64,000 bases of DNA from Candidatus Altimarinota bacterium (lineage in GTDB: Bacteria; Patescibacteriota; Gracilibacteria; BD1-5; UBA6164). The translations under genes were made by a program, and so were the position numbers. The notes under the pieces are model-generated. The model was not told where the DNA came from, did no database searches, and saw only the letters and a program-made list of their open reading frames with translations. Below, piece by piece: positions 53,458 through 64,000 of the stretch. The stretch is taken from assembly GCA_013350285.1 (NCBI GenBank), contig JAAXWG010000004.1:124001-188000 (forward strand), given 5' to 3'. Positions within the stretch are counted from its first letter, which is position 1, and every line of letters begins with the position of its first letter.

Positions 53458-54489
53458 ATGTCAAATAAAATCCTTGCTCTTCTTGTTTTAATATTATTTT
53501 TTATCTTTGCTTATTTCCTTTATGCTTACTTTTTTATCTATTACAATGCAACAATCCATTTTTCTAGCAATGTAGATAATTATTCTGTAAAATTGTATGT
53601 ACCAAAGATAGCAAAAAGTTTTACATATGAATGTAGTAAAAAAGAATGTGATATACAAGATATTGCTCCTTTTGAATATAATATGACTCTTTCAAAAAAG
53701 TGATATGAAAATGATTTTCGTGTCATAACTATAAAAAAATCTTCTAAAAATGATGTTTCAGTCAGTTTCAGAAAAATAGTTTCTCTTGAAGAAGTAGAAA
53801 AGGAAAAGAAAAAAGAACTCACAAAAGATGATAAAGTAAATCTTGTGAAGCTCAAAGCTTCATCGTATGCTTTTTTTAATCTTGAAGAAAAAGGAGTATA
53901 TTATTTTACAGAATCTTCAAATGCTGAAATTATTCTTAATTATTTTTCTCAATCATGAGTAAAATCAGAAAATAAAGCAAGTTTTAAAAAGATTTCTCCT
54001 GAAGCTATTTCTTTACAAGCAGTAGTAGGAGAAAGTGATAGTATATTTATAGAAAATGGAGAAGAAAAATATATTTTTTCTCCTGAACTCAATATCTTGA
54101 AAAAAATAGACCTAAAATGAGTCCAAGTTTCATATCTAAAACCTTGAGATAAAGATGAATATCTAATCGTAACAAATATTTGAACTTATGTATATTCTTT
54201 TTTTGATGAAAAATTAACATATTTTCCTCTCTTTTTTGATTTTGTTGCTGGAGAAAAAAAGCTTATAGGCTATATCAAACAAGATGATAATTCGCGACTC
54301 AAAAATTTTTGAATAAGCTGAGAGACTCAAAATATTATACTTGAGTTTGATAGACAAAGTCTTGATAAAAAGATTCTCCTAAAAACTGATGAAGATATCA
54401 CAAAAATATATCTAAAAAAATGAGTTATCTCTGTAGAGGATAAGAGTGGAAAGAATTTTATTTTAAATGGGGTTGAAGGTGGGGAGTAA
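53458..54489 (+). CDS. Membrane-anchored protein with PEGA-like repeat
   Basis: 343 residues. Membrane segment at about 7-28 (LLVLILFFIFAYFLYAYFFIYY), then an extracytoplasmic region opening NATIHFSSNVDNYSVKLYVPKIAKSFTYECSKKECDIQDIAPFEYNMTLSKKGYE, a PEGA-type beta pattern with a Cys pair. The rest is beta-rich with YIFSPELNILKKIDL and LIVTNIGTYVYSFFDEKLTYFP. No catalytic motif. A cell-surface anchoring or scaffolding role is likely; exact function unknown. Confidence 0.65.
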
Positions 54490-54535
54490 AGATTATTTTA
54501 TAATTTTAAAAAAAGAGTCATTCAAAAATTTTAAA

Positions 54536-54691
54536 CTACTTTTTTTCTTCTTCACTATATGTTATTGTTGATTTTCAAATTCAAACTCATTTTAATACTA
54601 TTGCTGAATCTCATTTTTTTCTTTTTTTGACTTCTCAAACTACATTTGCAGTAATTCAAGATTTTTTAGCCTGTGCTAATATTTTTTCTAT
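54536..54691 (-). pseudogene. purM: Frameshifted C-terminal tail of purM
   Basis: 52 codons in the -1 frame immediately after the purM stop: IEKILAQAKKSGITANVVGE, VKKRKKGDSAIVLKGVGIGK, then STITYSEEEKK. Seven in-frame TGA codons read as Gly and the AKKSGIxAxVVGEV pattern fits the end of AIR-synthase proteins. Inserting one A in the AAA at the junction would fuse it to purM (DEIYK-IEKIL). This may be an assembly error, a recent mutation or an unusual frameshift. Confidence 0.6.
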
Positions 54692-55845
54692 TTATAAATT
54701 TCATCTAAATCTGGATGAATTATTATAATTTCATCATTTCATCACTTTTTTGTTTCAGTAACTATTCATCAAATTTTAGCTTTAAAATTATTTTTTGCAC
54801 ATATTTTTATTAGTTTATCAGCATTTACTTGATTTGGTACAGCAACTATCATCCTTTGTCAACCTGGCCAAGTTTTTAACATTTCTTCTGGTCAAAATTT
54901 GACTCCTCATTCAACGAGCCAACTGGCACATTTTTTAGTTATATCTGTTATTGGGAATAAATCATCAAGTGTAGCAGATAGTCATTTTCCTTTTAAAAAT
55001 GGCTCAAAAAATTTAGATTCAAAACTTCATCAAGATAAATGTCATATTGCATGCATTTCAACTTGTTTTTCTAAATCACTATACCAACCATTGGCATCAG
55101 CTAGAGCTAAGGAATAGATTTTTGATGGACTGAGTGCTTCAAGTATTTCTTCTCTTGGAGCATCTTTATACCAGTTTGGTCAATATCTTAACTCAAATGC
55201 TTGTCTAACTTTACTTATTCAATTACATCAAAATCACTCTTGTTCAAAAACAACTAATAAATCTCAAGCCTTTAATTTTTCTCAAGTTATTCGCATATCT
55301 TTATGATTAATTCAATGTGCTGTTCATGACCAATCAAGAGGTAAACTTGCTTGTGGATTTGGACTTGTTAAACAATTATAATGAAAAGCAGTTTCTCATT
55401 CAAGTAGGACTATTTTTTGCTCTTTCGCATATTGTCATAATCCTTCAAATAATTCTATTGCCGCTTTTTCCTGATCATCATTATTTATTCTTGATAATGT
55501 TAATGTATTTGAAAGAGCTAGAGTTATTCCTCAATTTCTTCCAATATCATCTCCACACATTGCTATTAAGTCACTAGCTAATGTATTATAAACTCTTACT
55601 ACATCAGCTAAAATAGGTTTTGTTCACCCTCAATCTGATGATTCTACTCTATAAAATCAATTAGACTCAGGAAAACTAGGTGTGGTAAATCCTCTTTCTC
55701 AACGGAAATGTTCATCTCATTCTTCTATTACTACAAAAGGATTATTTCAATTACTTTCTCTACATATCTTTCATGCTCTTCATGATGATCTATCCTTTGA
55801 TTGATCATAAAATTCTGCTGGGCTAGGTCAAATTAATATTTGCAT
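54688..55845 (-). CDS. purM: Phosphoribosylformylglycinamidine cyclo-ligase (AIR synthetase)
   Basis: 385 residues. Converts FGAM to AIR. Seen: SSDGGGTKPILADVVRVYNTLASDLIAMCGDDIGRNGG (the GxGTK ATP-binding signature and the CxxD region), FEQEGFGCNGISKVRQ, LSGGSFESKFFEPF and KTWPGGQRMIVAVP. The reading frame stops at a TAG that is probably premature (see the tail at 54536). Last gene of the purL-purN-purD-purM minus-strand operon; many Gly are TGA. Confidence 0.88.
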
Positions 55846-55889
55846 ATTTTTTTCTATTAAAAAATTAAAATTAGATTAAATATTACTTC

Positions 55890-57320
<1,431 letters not shown>

Positions 57321-57350
57321 ATATATAATTATTAAAAAATTAAAATTAGA

Positions 57351-58145
57351 TTAAATAAGCCTATTCTCATAAGAAATTCCTCCTTGTAAATCAAGCATTC
57401 CTCAAAATACTGTTCCTTCTAGAAATTTAAAACTTTCAGCTACATCTGTATCTATTTCTATTTTATCATTTTCATTTCATGTCCATTTAATTGCTTCAGA
57501 AATAACCATTTGTGTAATCTTCCACTGAATAATATGTTCCATTTTATTTACTTTATTTTTTACATCATCTTCTGAATTACAATCTTCCAAAGTAACTGGA
57601 ACTTGCACTATAGTAAATTTTGGATCATCAAATTTATCTGTTACATAATGCATTGTCACACAAGTTTGATTAATTTTTCAAGCTTTATAATCTTCCCATA
57701 TTTTTCTATGAACATGCATTCCATACATTCCTTTTCAACCATATCCTTCTTGTGTTGGTCATGGATGAACATTTACTGTTTTATGTGGTTTTAATCAAGC
57801 TACATAGTTAAGTAATCAAGATAAAAATACATATTCAAGATTATTTTCTCTAATTATTTTTTGATATATTTCTCTAATTACTTGAAGATTCTCTTCAGAA
57901 AATTTTCAATTTGATTCTCTTTTTGGAAAACCAGTCATATGATGAAAAGGAATATTAAATTTATCTGCTTTTTCCTTAACTCATCAGTTAGAATAATTAC
58001 TAACTATTAATGCAACTATTGCTTGTATATCTCAACTTTTTACTTTTTCTAATAATTTTTCAATTCCACTTCAACCATGTCAATACTCTTTTTCTCAAGT
58101 TCAGAAAAATCAAACTCTAGGAAGATTAGAAATATTTGAATTCAT
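57351..58145 (-). CDS. purN: Phosphoribosylglycinamide formyltransferase
   Basis: 264 residues. Formylates GAR using 10-formyl-THF. Seen: RVGFFGTGEKEYGHGGSGIEKLLEKV (substrate-binding Gly-rich loop), IVALIVSNYSNGGVKEKA, the LEYVFLSGLLNYVAGLKPHKTVNVHPGPT block with the catalytic Asn/His, and VTMHYVTDKFDDPKFTIVQV, matching the formyl-transfer fold with its D/E acid. About 60 residues longer than typical PurN. 36 nt after purL. Confidence 0.9.
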
Positions 58146-58181
58146 AATTTTTAATTATTAAAATAAAATTTAAAAATTAAT

Positions 58182-61100
58182 TTATAAGTTTTTATAGGTA
58201 CCTACTCCAAATGAATATGCAGCTGATTTAAATATATCAAGCTCATGATCTCATGGAATATTTTGGAATAATTTTTTTCAAGTTCTTTCTGGATGTGGCA
58301 TCAATCAAAGCACTCTTCAATCTGGTGAACAAATTGCCGCTATTCATTCTATTGAACCATTATATTTAGATGTCGGTTTTCATGTTTTTGAATCAATATA
58401 TTGCATCACAACCTGTCAGTTATCAATCAATGTTTGTATTTTTGCTATATATTTCTCATCAATATAAAATCTTCATTCTCAATGAGATACAGGAATAACA
58501 TATTTCTTTCAAATTTCTGATAGACTCATCAGAGGAGACATAACAGAATTTACAATCAATCAAACATTATCAGTTATATGCCTTCTTTGTTTATTATAAG
58601 TAAGTGTGAAATCATCTTTTTCTAAACAATCTGTAATAAGTCATTCCTTAAATATTCCTAGTTTTATCAATGCTTGGAATCAATTACATATTCATACTGT
58701 AAGAGTATCAGGACTTCCCAAAAAAGCATTTACAGCCTCTTTTAGTTGCTTCATTCTGAATACAGATGCGATAAATTTAGCCGATCAATCTGGTTCATCT
58801 CCTCAAGAAAATCAACCTACAAATGATAACATTTGAGCATCTTTCAGTAGTCTTGCAAATTCTTTAGTTGATTCAATAAGTGATTGAGGAGTCAATGTAT
58901 TAAAATAAAATAAAACTGGTTTCATCCCTGCTTTTATTATGGCATGTTGTGTATCTAACTCTGAATTTGTCCCTGGGAAAACTGGTATCAAAACAGTTGG
59001 AGGAGTTCCGATTATATTTGGAGAGTTTTGTATTTCTTCTGTAACTAATGGTTTTCAGTATTGATTATATAATAATGTTCTTGTTTGAGCTTTTGTAGAT
59101 GATTTGATTAAATCAACCTCAGCACCTCAATCATTAGTAGGAAATATTTCTTCAAATGTTTTTTCCCAAGATTTTTTTGTCTCATTAAGATTGATTTCTT
59201 GCTCTCCTATAATTATTTTTTCTTCTTCTAAAGTTTTTCATATAAGAGTGTATCACTCTCAAAGAATATCTCCGATTTCACTTGGTTCTTTATTTAACTC
59301 AAGGACTATTCCTCACATATCTTCATTAAAGACTCAATCTTCCTTATCAAAATGAAATCAAATATCATTTCAAACACACATATTGTGGATTGTAGATGAC
59401 AATCCTCAAGCTCATACTGTACTTGAAGAAGAAACATATCATTTATCTATAAGAGCTGATACTATTTTTAGATTTTTCATATATTCTTCCCAATTTGGAA
59501 CTCCATTTGAGTCTTTTTGAACTGGAAAATGAATTACACTATTTCAAGATTTTTTAAATTCTGCAGATATAGTTTTGTTTATATTTCAGATAGATGTTGC
59601 AAATGAAACTGTTCATGGAGCTACATCAATTCTTGAACTATCAGACTTTTCAAAGGTTCATGATGCACTATCTTTTCATCAAAGAGCTAATCTTAATAAT
59701 TCCATTTGTGCTTTAAATGCTCAAAGCATTGCTTGATAAGCCTTTCCCCATCTTTTTTCTTCAGTTCAAAGTTTTTCAAAATATTCTTGAAGAGATAAAA
59801 AGGTTTTTTCTATATCTCATCCAAGTGCAATACATTTTGAAACCGATTCAATAATTCAATAAATAGCACCTAAAAATGGTGAATTTTCACACAAATATGG
59901 GTTAAATCATAAGGAAGAAATTGTCGTAGTAATTGCATCAATTCAATTATAAGTAGGGATTTTACATACCATTCCATTTTGATGAGTCAGTTGATTTTTT
60001 CAACCAAAAGGAGATATAACCGTTGTTGCTCAAACTGAACTGTCAAAAATAGATCATAATCATTTTTGGCTTGCAACAGGTTTTCTCGAAAGATTATATA
60101 AAAAAGCTTCTTTGATATTTCAATCCATGATTAATTGCTTTAATTTCTCATCATGCACTTCATCAAAGTAATTTTCTTTATTTGCTACAACTTCAGCATT
60201 TGCTTTTTTAGTTGCTCAGGCTTTATCCAAGAAATCTCTACTAATATTTACTACTTTTTCTCATTTATATGTAACATTGAGTCTATCATTTTCTGGGTTT
60301 TCTACTGAATCTGTAACCGTTGCCACATTTCTTCATTCAAGATTATATTCATTAATAATCTTCATTGCTTCCTCATAATCTTCTTCATCTATTACAAATG
60401 CCATCCTTTCTTGAGATTCAGAAATCATTCTCACAAGAGCTCCGATTGGATACTTGGTAAGAATTTGATCAAGATCAATATTAAGTCATCTTGATAATTC
60501 TCATACAGCGACGGCGACTCCTCATGCTCAAAAATCGTTACATTTTTTTATTAATTTTGTAAATCTTGGATCTCTAAGCAATATAGCTATAGCTCTTTCT
60601 GTAATGGCATTTCACTGTTGAACCTCAGCTCAACAAGTTGCAACAGAATTTTTGTTTTGGACTTTTGATGCCCCACTTGCTCATCATGTTCAATCATTTC
60701 CAGTTCTTCCTCAAACCATAAGAACTAAATCTCCATTTTTTGGTTTCTCTCTTCTTATATTTTTAGCAGGAACTCACCCTATAACATATCCAACTTGGAA
60801 ATTTTTCGCTACATATCAAGGATGGAAAAATTCTTGCACAATTCAAGTATGAATTCATATCTGATTTCAATAACTTGAAAATCACTCTGCTGAAAGTCTT
60901 GAAATAAGTGCTTGTGGAAGTTTTCAAGCAATAGTCGCTGAAATTGGTTCCGTAGGATCTGAAGTTCCACTTAATCTCATTCCTCACCAAACCCAAGCTC
61001 TTCATGAGGCAGGATCTCTTATACATCAGCCGATACAAGTTGCAGCTCAACCAAATGGCTCTATTTCAGTAGGATGATTATGAGTTTCGTTTTTATACAT

Positions 61101-62285
61101 TATCAGCCATTCTTCCGTAGTTCCATCTTCCATCTCGACAGTAACTTTAAATGAACAAGCATTTATTTCTTCTGATTCATCAATATCCTTTACACTTGGA
61201 TTTTTTTCTGGATTTTTTTGAAAATACCTTTTTGGAGTAGTAACAACATCCATCAATGTTGTTGGTTTATCTCATCTTCATAAAGAATCTTTTGTTTCTT
61301 TATACTGTTTTTCTGCTTCTTTAATACTTTCTATTAATCATCATTTTTTTCATGTATATTTTACTTCTTCAATATGAGTATTAAATGTTGTATGACGACA
61401 GTGATCTGACCAATAAGTTTCTATTACCTTCATCTCAACATTTGTTGGGTCTCTTTTTTCTTCATCTCTAAAATATTCTTGAACAAGAGATATGTCATCT
61501 ATATCCATTGCAAGATTATATTTTTTTATAAAATCAATTAAGTCATTATTACTTAATGAAGTAAATCAATTCATTACAAACCATTTATCTTCCTCTGGAA
61601 CGAGTCTATCTTCATATTTTCCCATCTGTGTATCACACTTTTTGACAGGATTAATAATCCGATTTCTTATCCTTTTTATATCATCTATACTTAACTCTCA
61701 CTCCAAAACTATGGTCGTTTGAGCACTTACACTATTATTTTCCTCTCAGGTTTGCACCATAAGTAATTTTTGTATGGCATCAACTCTTGCATCGTATTGT
61801 CATGGTAATGACTCAATATTTAAAATAGTTTTATTTCAGTCTATTTTATAATAAATTCATCCAATACTTTCTCATTGTTCTTCACTATAACAATCACTTA
61901 AATTACAGGAGGCAAAAACATTATCAATTTTTACTTCTCAATTATTTTCTGTTTCTCAAGATTTTTTTATATACCCTAAACTAAATTTTTTTCAGCCTAT
62001 GATATTTTGGGAAAAAGATCTATTTGAATGAATTTCATCTACTGGTTTTTCACTAAAAATAGTACCAACAGAATTTTTAAAGTCCTTATTTGATAAACCT
62101 TTTACAAGGTATCTATTATAAACTTTTGCTTTTACTCATAGGATACCTAACTCTTCATTTATAACATGATTTAAAGAGTGTGATATTCAATCAAGCTCAT
62201 CTTTTTTAGTCACAAAAAGTTCTCTAGTAAGTTTTTTCTGTTCTAATAATTCAATTCAATTGTCAATTTTGTTTGGAATATTCAT
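58182..62285 (-). CDS. purL: Phosphoribosylformylglycinamidine synthase, large single-chain form
   Basis: 1367 residues. Converts FGAR plus Gln to FGAM in one polypeptide (no purS or purQ needed). Order: N-terminal PurS-like domain, linker and first AIRS half with WSDHCRHTTFNT (catalytic His), MYKNETHNHPTEIEPFGGAATC (metal-binding and ATP region), a second AIRS half, and a C-terminal glutamine amidotransferase with VGICNGFQALIKLG (nucleophile Cys) and LMPHPERTGKN (catalytic His). Both Gly of GICNG are TGA. Heads the pur operon. Confidence 0.95.
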
Positions 62286-62480
62286 AAAAATAAACTTACA
62301 AAAATAAAATTTTTCTTTTTAATCATAACTTTTTAAAATTTGTTTTTATTTTTGCAATTTTGATAATAAAAATTAATATAGTATTTATTTTACTTATGTC
62401 AAATAATCTTTTTAAATTAAAAATCAAAAAAACTCCTCTAAAAATCTTTAGAGGAGTTTTTTTGATTTTTTCTTTTTTTA
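62286..62480. other. Spacer upstream of purL
   Basis: 195 nt holding the ssb terminator (62426-62463) and, on the minus strand, AT-rich DNA that should carry the purL promoter; no convincing -35/-10 pair or riboswitch fold was seen. Confidence 0.35.
62426..62463 (-). terminator. Terminator after ssb
   Basis: 16-bp stem (AAAAAACTCCTCTAAA against TTTAGAGGAGTTTTTT), 5-nt loop, T-run, directly downstream of ssb. Confidence 0.9.
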
Positions 62481-62930
62481 TTAAAAAGGAATATCTTCTA
62501 TACTTATTTCTTCTTCTTGTTTTGGATTTGTTTTTTTCACTGCAGGTGTAGTATTTGAAGCTTCTTGATTATAAGAACTTGCTCCTCCACTTTCTCCACT
62601 AGCATTTCCATCAAGCATAATCATATTTTCTCCTACGATTTCTGTTTTGTATCTTTTTGTTCCATCTTGAGCCTCCCAGTTTCTTGTTTGGAGTCTTCCT
62701 TCTACATAAATTCTTCTTCCTTTTCCAAGATATTGTCCTGCTATCTCAGCAAGTTTTCCCCATAATACAACATTGTGATATTCCACTTGCTCTTGTTTAA
62801 TTCCACTTCCATCTGTCCAGTTTCTATTGGTTGCAACAGAAAAACTTGTTACACTTTGACCACTTGGAGTTGTCTTGAGTTCAATATCTGAAGTTGTTCT
62901 TCAAATTATTTGTACTTTGTTTAAATCCAT
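62481..62930 (-). CDS. ssb: Single-stranded DNA-binding protein
   Basis: 149 residues. OB-fold: LNKVQIIGRTTSDIELKTTPSGQSVTSFSVATNRNW, VEYHNVVLWGKLAEIAGQYLGKGRRIYVEGRLQTRNW, then a Gly/Asn/Ser-rich flexible tail and the acidic tip EEEISIEDIPF that recruits replication and repair proteins. Standard length. Confidence 0.96.
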
Positions 62931-63159
62931 AATTATAATATTATTTTTAAATTTTTTTGCTCTTTATAAGCAATAGTATTATATAATTTTTTTACTCAAA
63001 TCAAGAAAAAAATATATTTCTTTCTCTTTTTCACTTTCCATTTGATTAATTTTTTAAAAAAGTCAATAAAAATATACATTTCCTATTTGCATATTTTTGC
63101 TATTCATAAAATTTTATGCTAGAATTTAAGGGAAAATATATTTTAAGTGAAAACTTTTT
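62931..63159. other. Divergent spacer (ssb / PKD protein)
   Basis: 229 nt, AT-rich, no gene. It holds the promoter at 63097-63125 for the plus strand; the ssb promoter on the minus strand was not resolved. Confidence 0.4.
63097..63125 (+). promoter_or_regulatory. Promoter with extended -10 for the PKD-like gene
   Basis: TTGCTA, 17-nt spacer ending TGC, TAGAAT (extended -10 TGCTAGAAT), 35 nt before the start codon. Confidence 0.65.
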
Positions 63160-64000
63160 ATGTTAAAAAAATTGATAGCCGTGCTCCTTATATCAGCATC
63201 ACTCCTTTGAAATGGGGGTATTATCTTTGCAGCAAAAGATGATGAAGTTCCTTCTTATACAACATTGAGAGAAATAGATAAAGGAACTTTTAATGAATAT
63301 AGATATAGAATAACAGAGAAGTATTTTTCTCTCAAAGAGAATTTTAATATAGAGGGAACAATTGATAAAGATATTGCTCTTGATATTCAGACTTTGGCAG
63401 AAAAATGATATAAATATCTTCCTGATAATCTTAATAATAAAAATTATTATAATAATCTTGTTACAGAAATAAAAAGAGGTATCAAATACCCAGATAATGA
63501 AACAAATTATACTACTATAGTAAAAGCAATACAAGCATTTTTAGAAAAAACAGATATAAAAACAATTGCTTGAACTATAGAAGCTCTTCCAAAAGAAGGA
63601 AATGCTCCATTGACAGTAACTCTCAGAGCAAAGGTGAGTGACCCAACAGGGACACAAATCCCATCATATAATTATATTTGGTGGATTGATAATGGAGGAA
63701 AAAGACAAGAAATAGGAAGAAAGCTTTCTCTTTCGTATGTACTAAAAGAGGAAGGAAAATATTCTATATTTCTTGATGTTGTTTCCAATCATAAAAATGA
63801 AGCAGGATTTACTGATGTACTTCCTTTTCGTTCAAGAACAGATATAGAAGTAAAAGAAAAAGTAGCTTCTTTGATACTCAGTGTCAATGGAGATAAATTA
63901 AGAAACCAAGATATTCTTAAATTTACTCCCAATGAAGCTTCTTATGGACTTATTTTTGATGCAACATCATCTACTCCGACAGGAGGAGCAAAATTTATCA
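63160..64000 (+). CDS. Secreted protein with PKD-like domain (3' end beyond window)
   Basis: At least 280 residues; runs off the right edge. Signal peptide MLKKLIAVLLISASLLGNGGIIFAAKD, a helical region with Tyr/Asn repeats, then a PKD-type beta domain: APLTVTLRAKVSDPTGTQIPSYNYIWWIDNGGKRQEIGRKLSLSYVLKEEGKYSIFLDVVSNHK. A second such domain seems to start at VASLILSVNGDKL and ends GLIFDATSSTPTGG at the edge. PKD domains mediate surface adhesion. Own promoter. Confidence 0.85.

Noticed and set aside
62286-62425. Purine riboswitch upstream of purL
   Set aside because: I could not fold the P1-P3 three-way junction or find the conserved loop motifs; only AT-rich sequence.

Overview
The window reads as a low-GC, gene-dense bacterial chromosome segment from the Absconditabacteria (SR1) / Gracilibacteria (BD1-5) part of the candidate phyla radiation, the lineages that read UGA as glycine (genetic code 25). 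The sequence supports this directly. With the standard code nearly every conserved gene is cut into pieces. When TGA is read as Gly, full-length proteins appear and the Gly falls at invariant family positions: HAGTLDP in TruB, the P-loop of the ABC ATPase, SHRSGETED in enolase and the glutaminase nucleophile elbow of PurL. All genes below were therefore re-read by hand with TGA = Gly and TAA/TAG as stops. The gene content fits a small, dependent genome with a type IV pilus: prepilin peptidase, a pilin, sortase, FtsA-like protein, glycolytic enzymes and few biosynthetic genes.

Layout. 1-6.7 kb: HAD hydrolase, degenerate metallo-hydrolase, Nudix, sortase, a secreted coiled-coil protein, an alpha/beta-hydrolase-VanY fusion and an rRNA methyltransferase. 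6.9-13.8 kb: a type IV pilin fused to a C-terminal domain that resembles a diversity-generating-retroelement target, a repeat-rich spacer, frr, rpmG, prepilin peptidase and small conserved proteins. 13.9-20.9 kb: two long Cys-rich zinc-ribbon paralogs flanking a secreted trypsin-like protease; the paralogs carry several in-frame palindromic repeats. 21-31.5 kb: RNase R, a TrpR-family regulator with twin operators, a HisI-like protein, mnmA, a three-gene array with duplicated junctions, a DUF167/HD pair and a glycosyltransferase. 31.5-37.9 kb: hrcA, trxA, eno, gpmI, holin-like protein, tRNA-Lys, truB and lepB. 38-47.3 kb: ABC ATPase, FtsA-like/TPR pair, nitroreductase, Dps, MFS, GT32, DedA, TrmB-like regulator, PHP phosphoesterase and nucleotidyltransferase. 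47.3-52.2 kb: an accessory patch with a GT2, a MITE-like element that supplies its stop codon, a longer repeat, a 1069-residue protein with a C-terminal Toprim domain, and three tRNAs (Pro, Ile, Gly). 52.3-64 kb: folD, a membrane-anchored protein, a four-gene purine operon (purL-purN-purD-purM), ssb and the start of a PKD-like secreted protein.

How it works together. The pilin, prepilin peptidase, sortase, secreted protease and PKD protein describe a cell-surface programme suited to life on a host cell. The purine block covers exactly the steps from phosphoribosylamine to aminoimidazole ribonucleotide. The most promising places for something undescribed are the pilin with its likely hypervariable tip, the Toprim protein in the tRNA-flanked patch, the paralogs that tolerate in-frame palindromic insertions, and the TrpR-like/HisI-like pair. 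Functions are assigned by reading motifs; no database search was possible.
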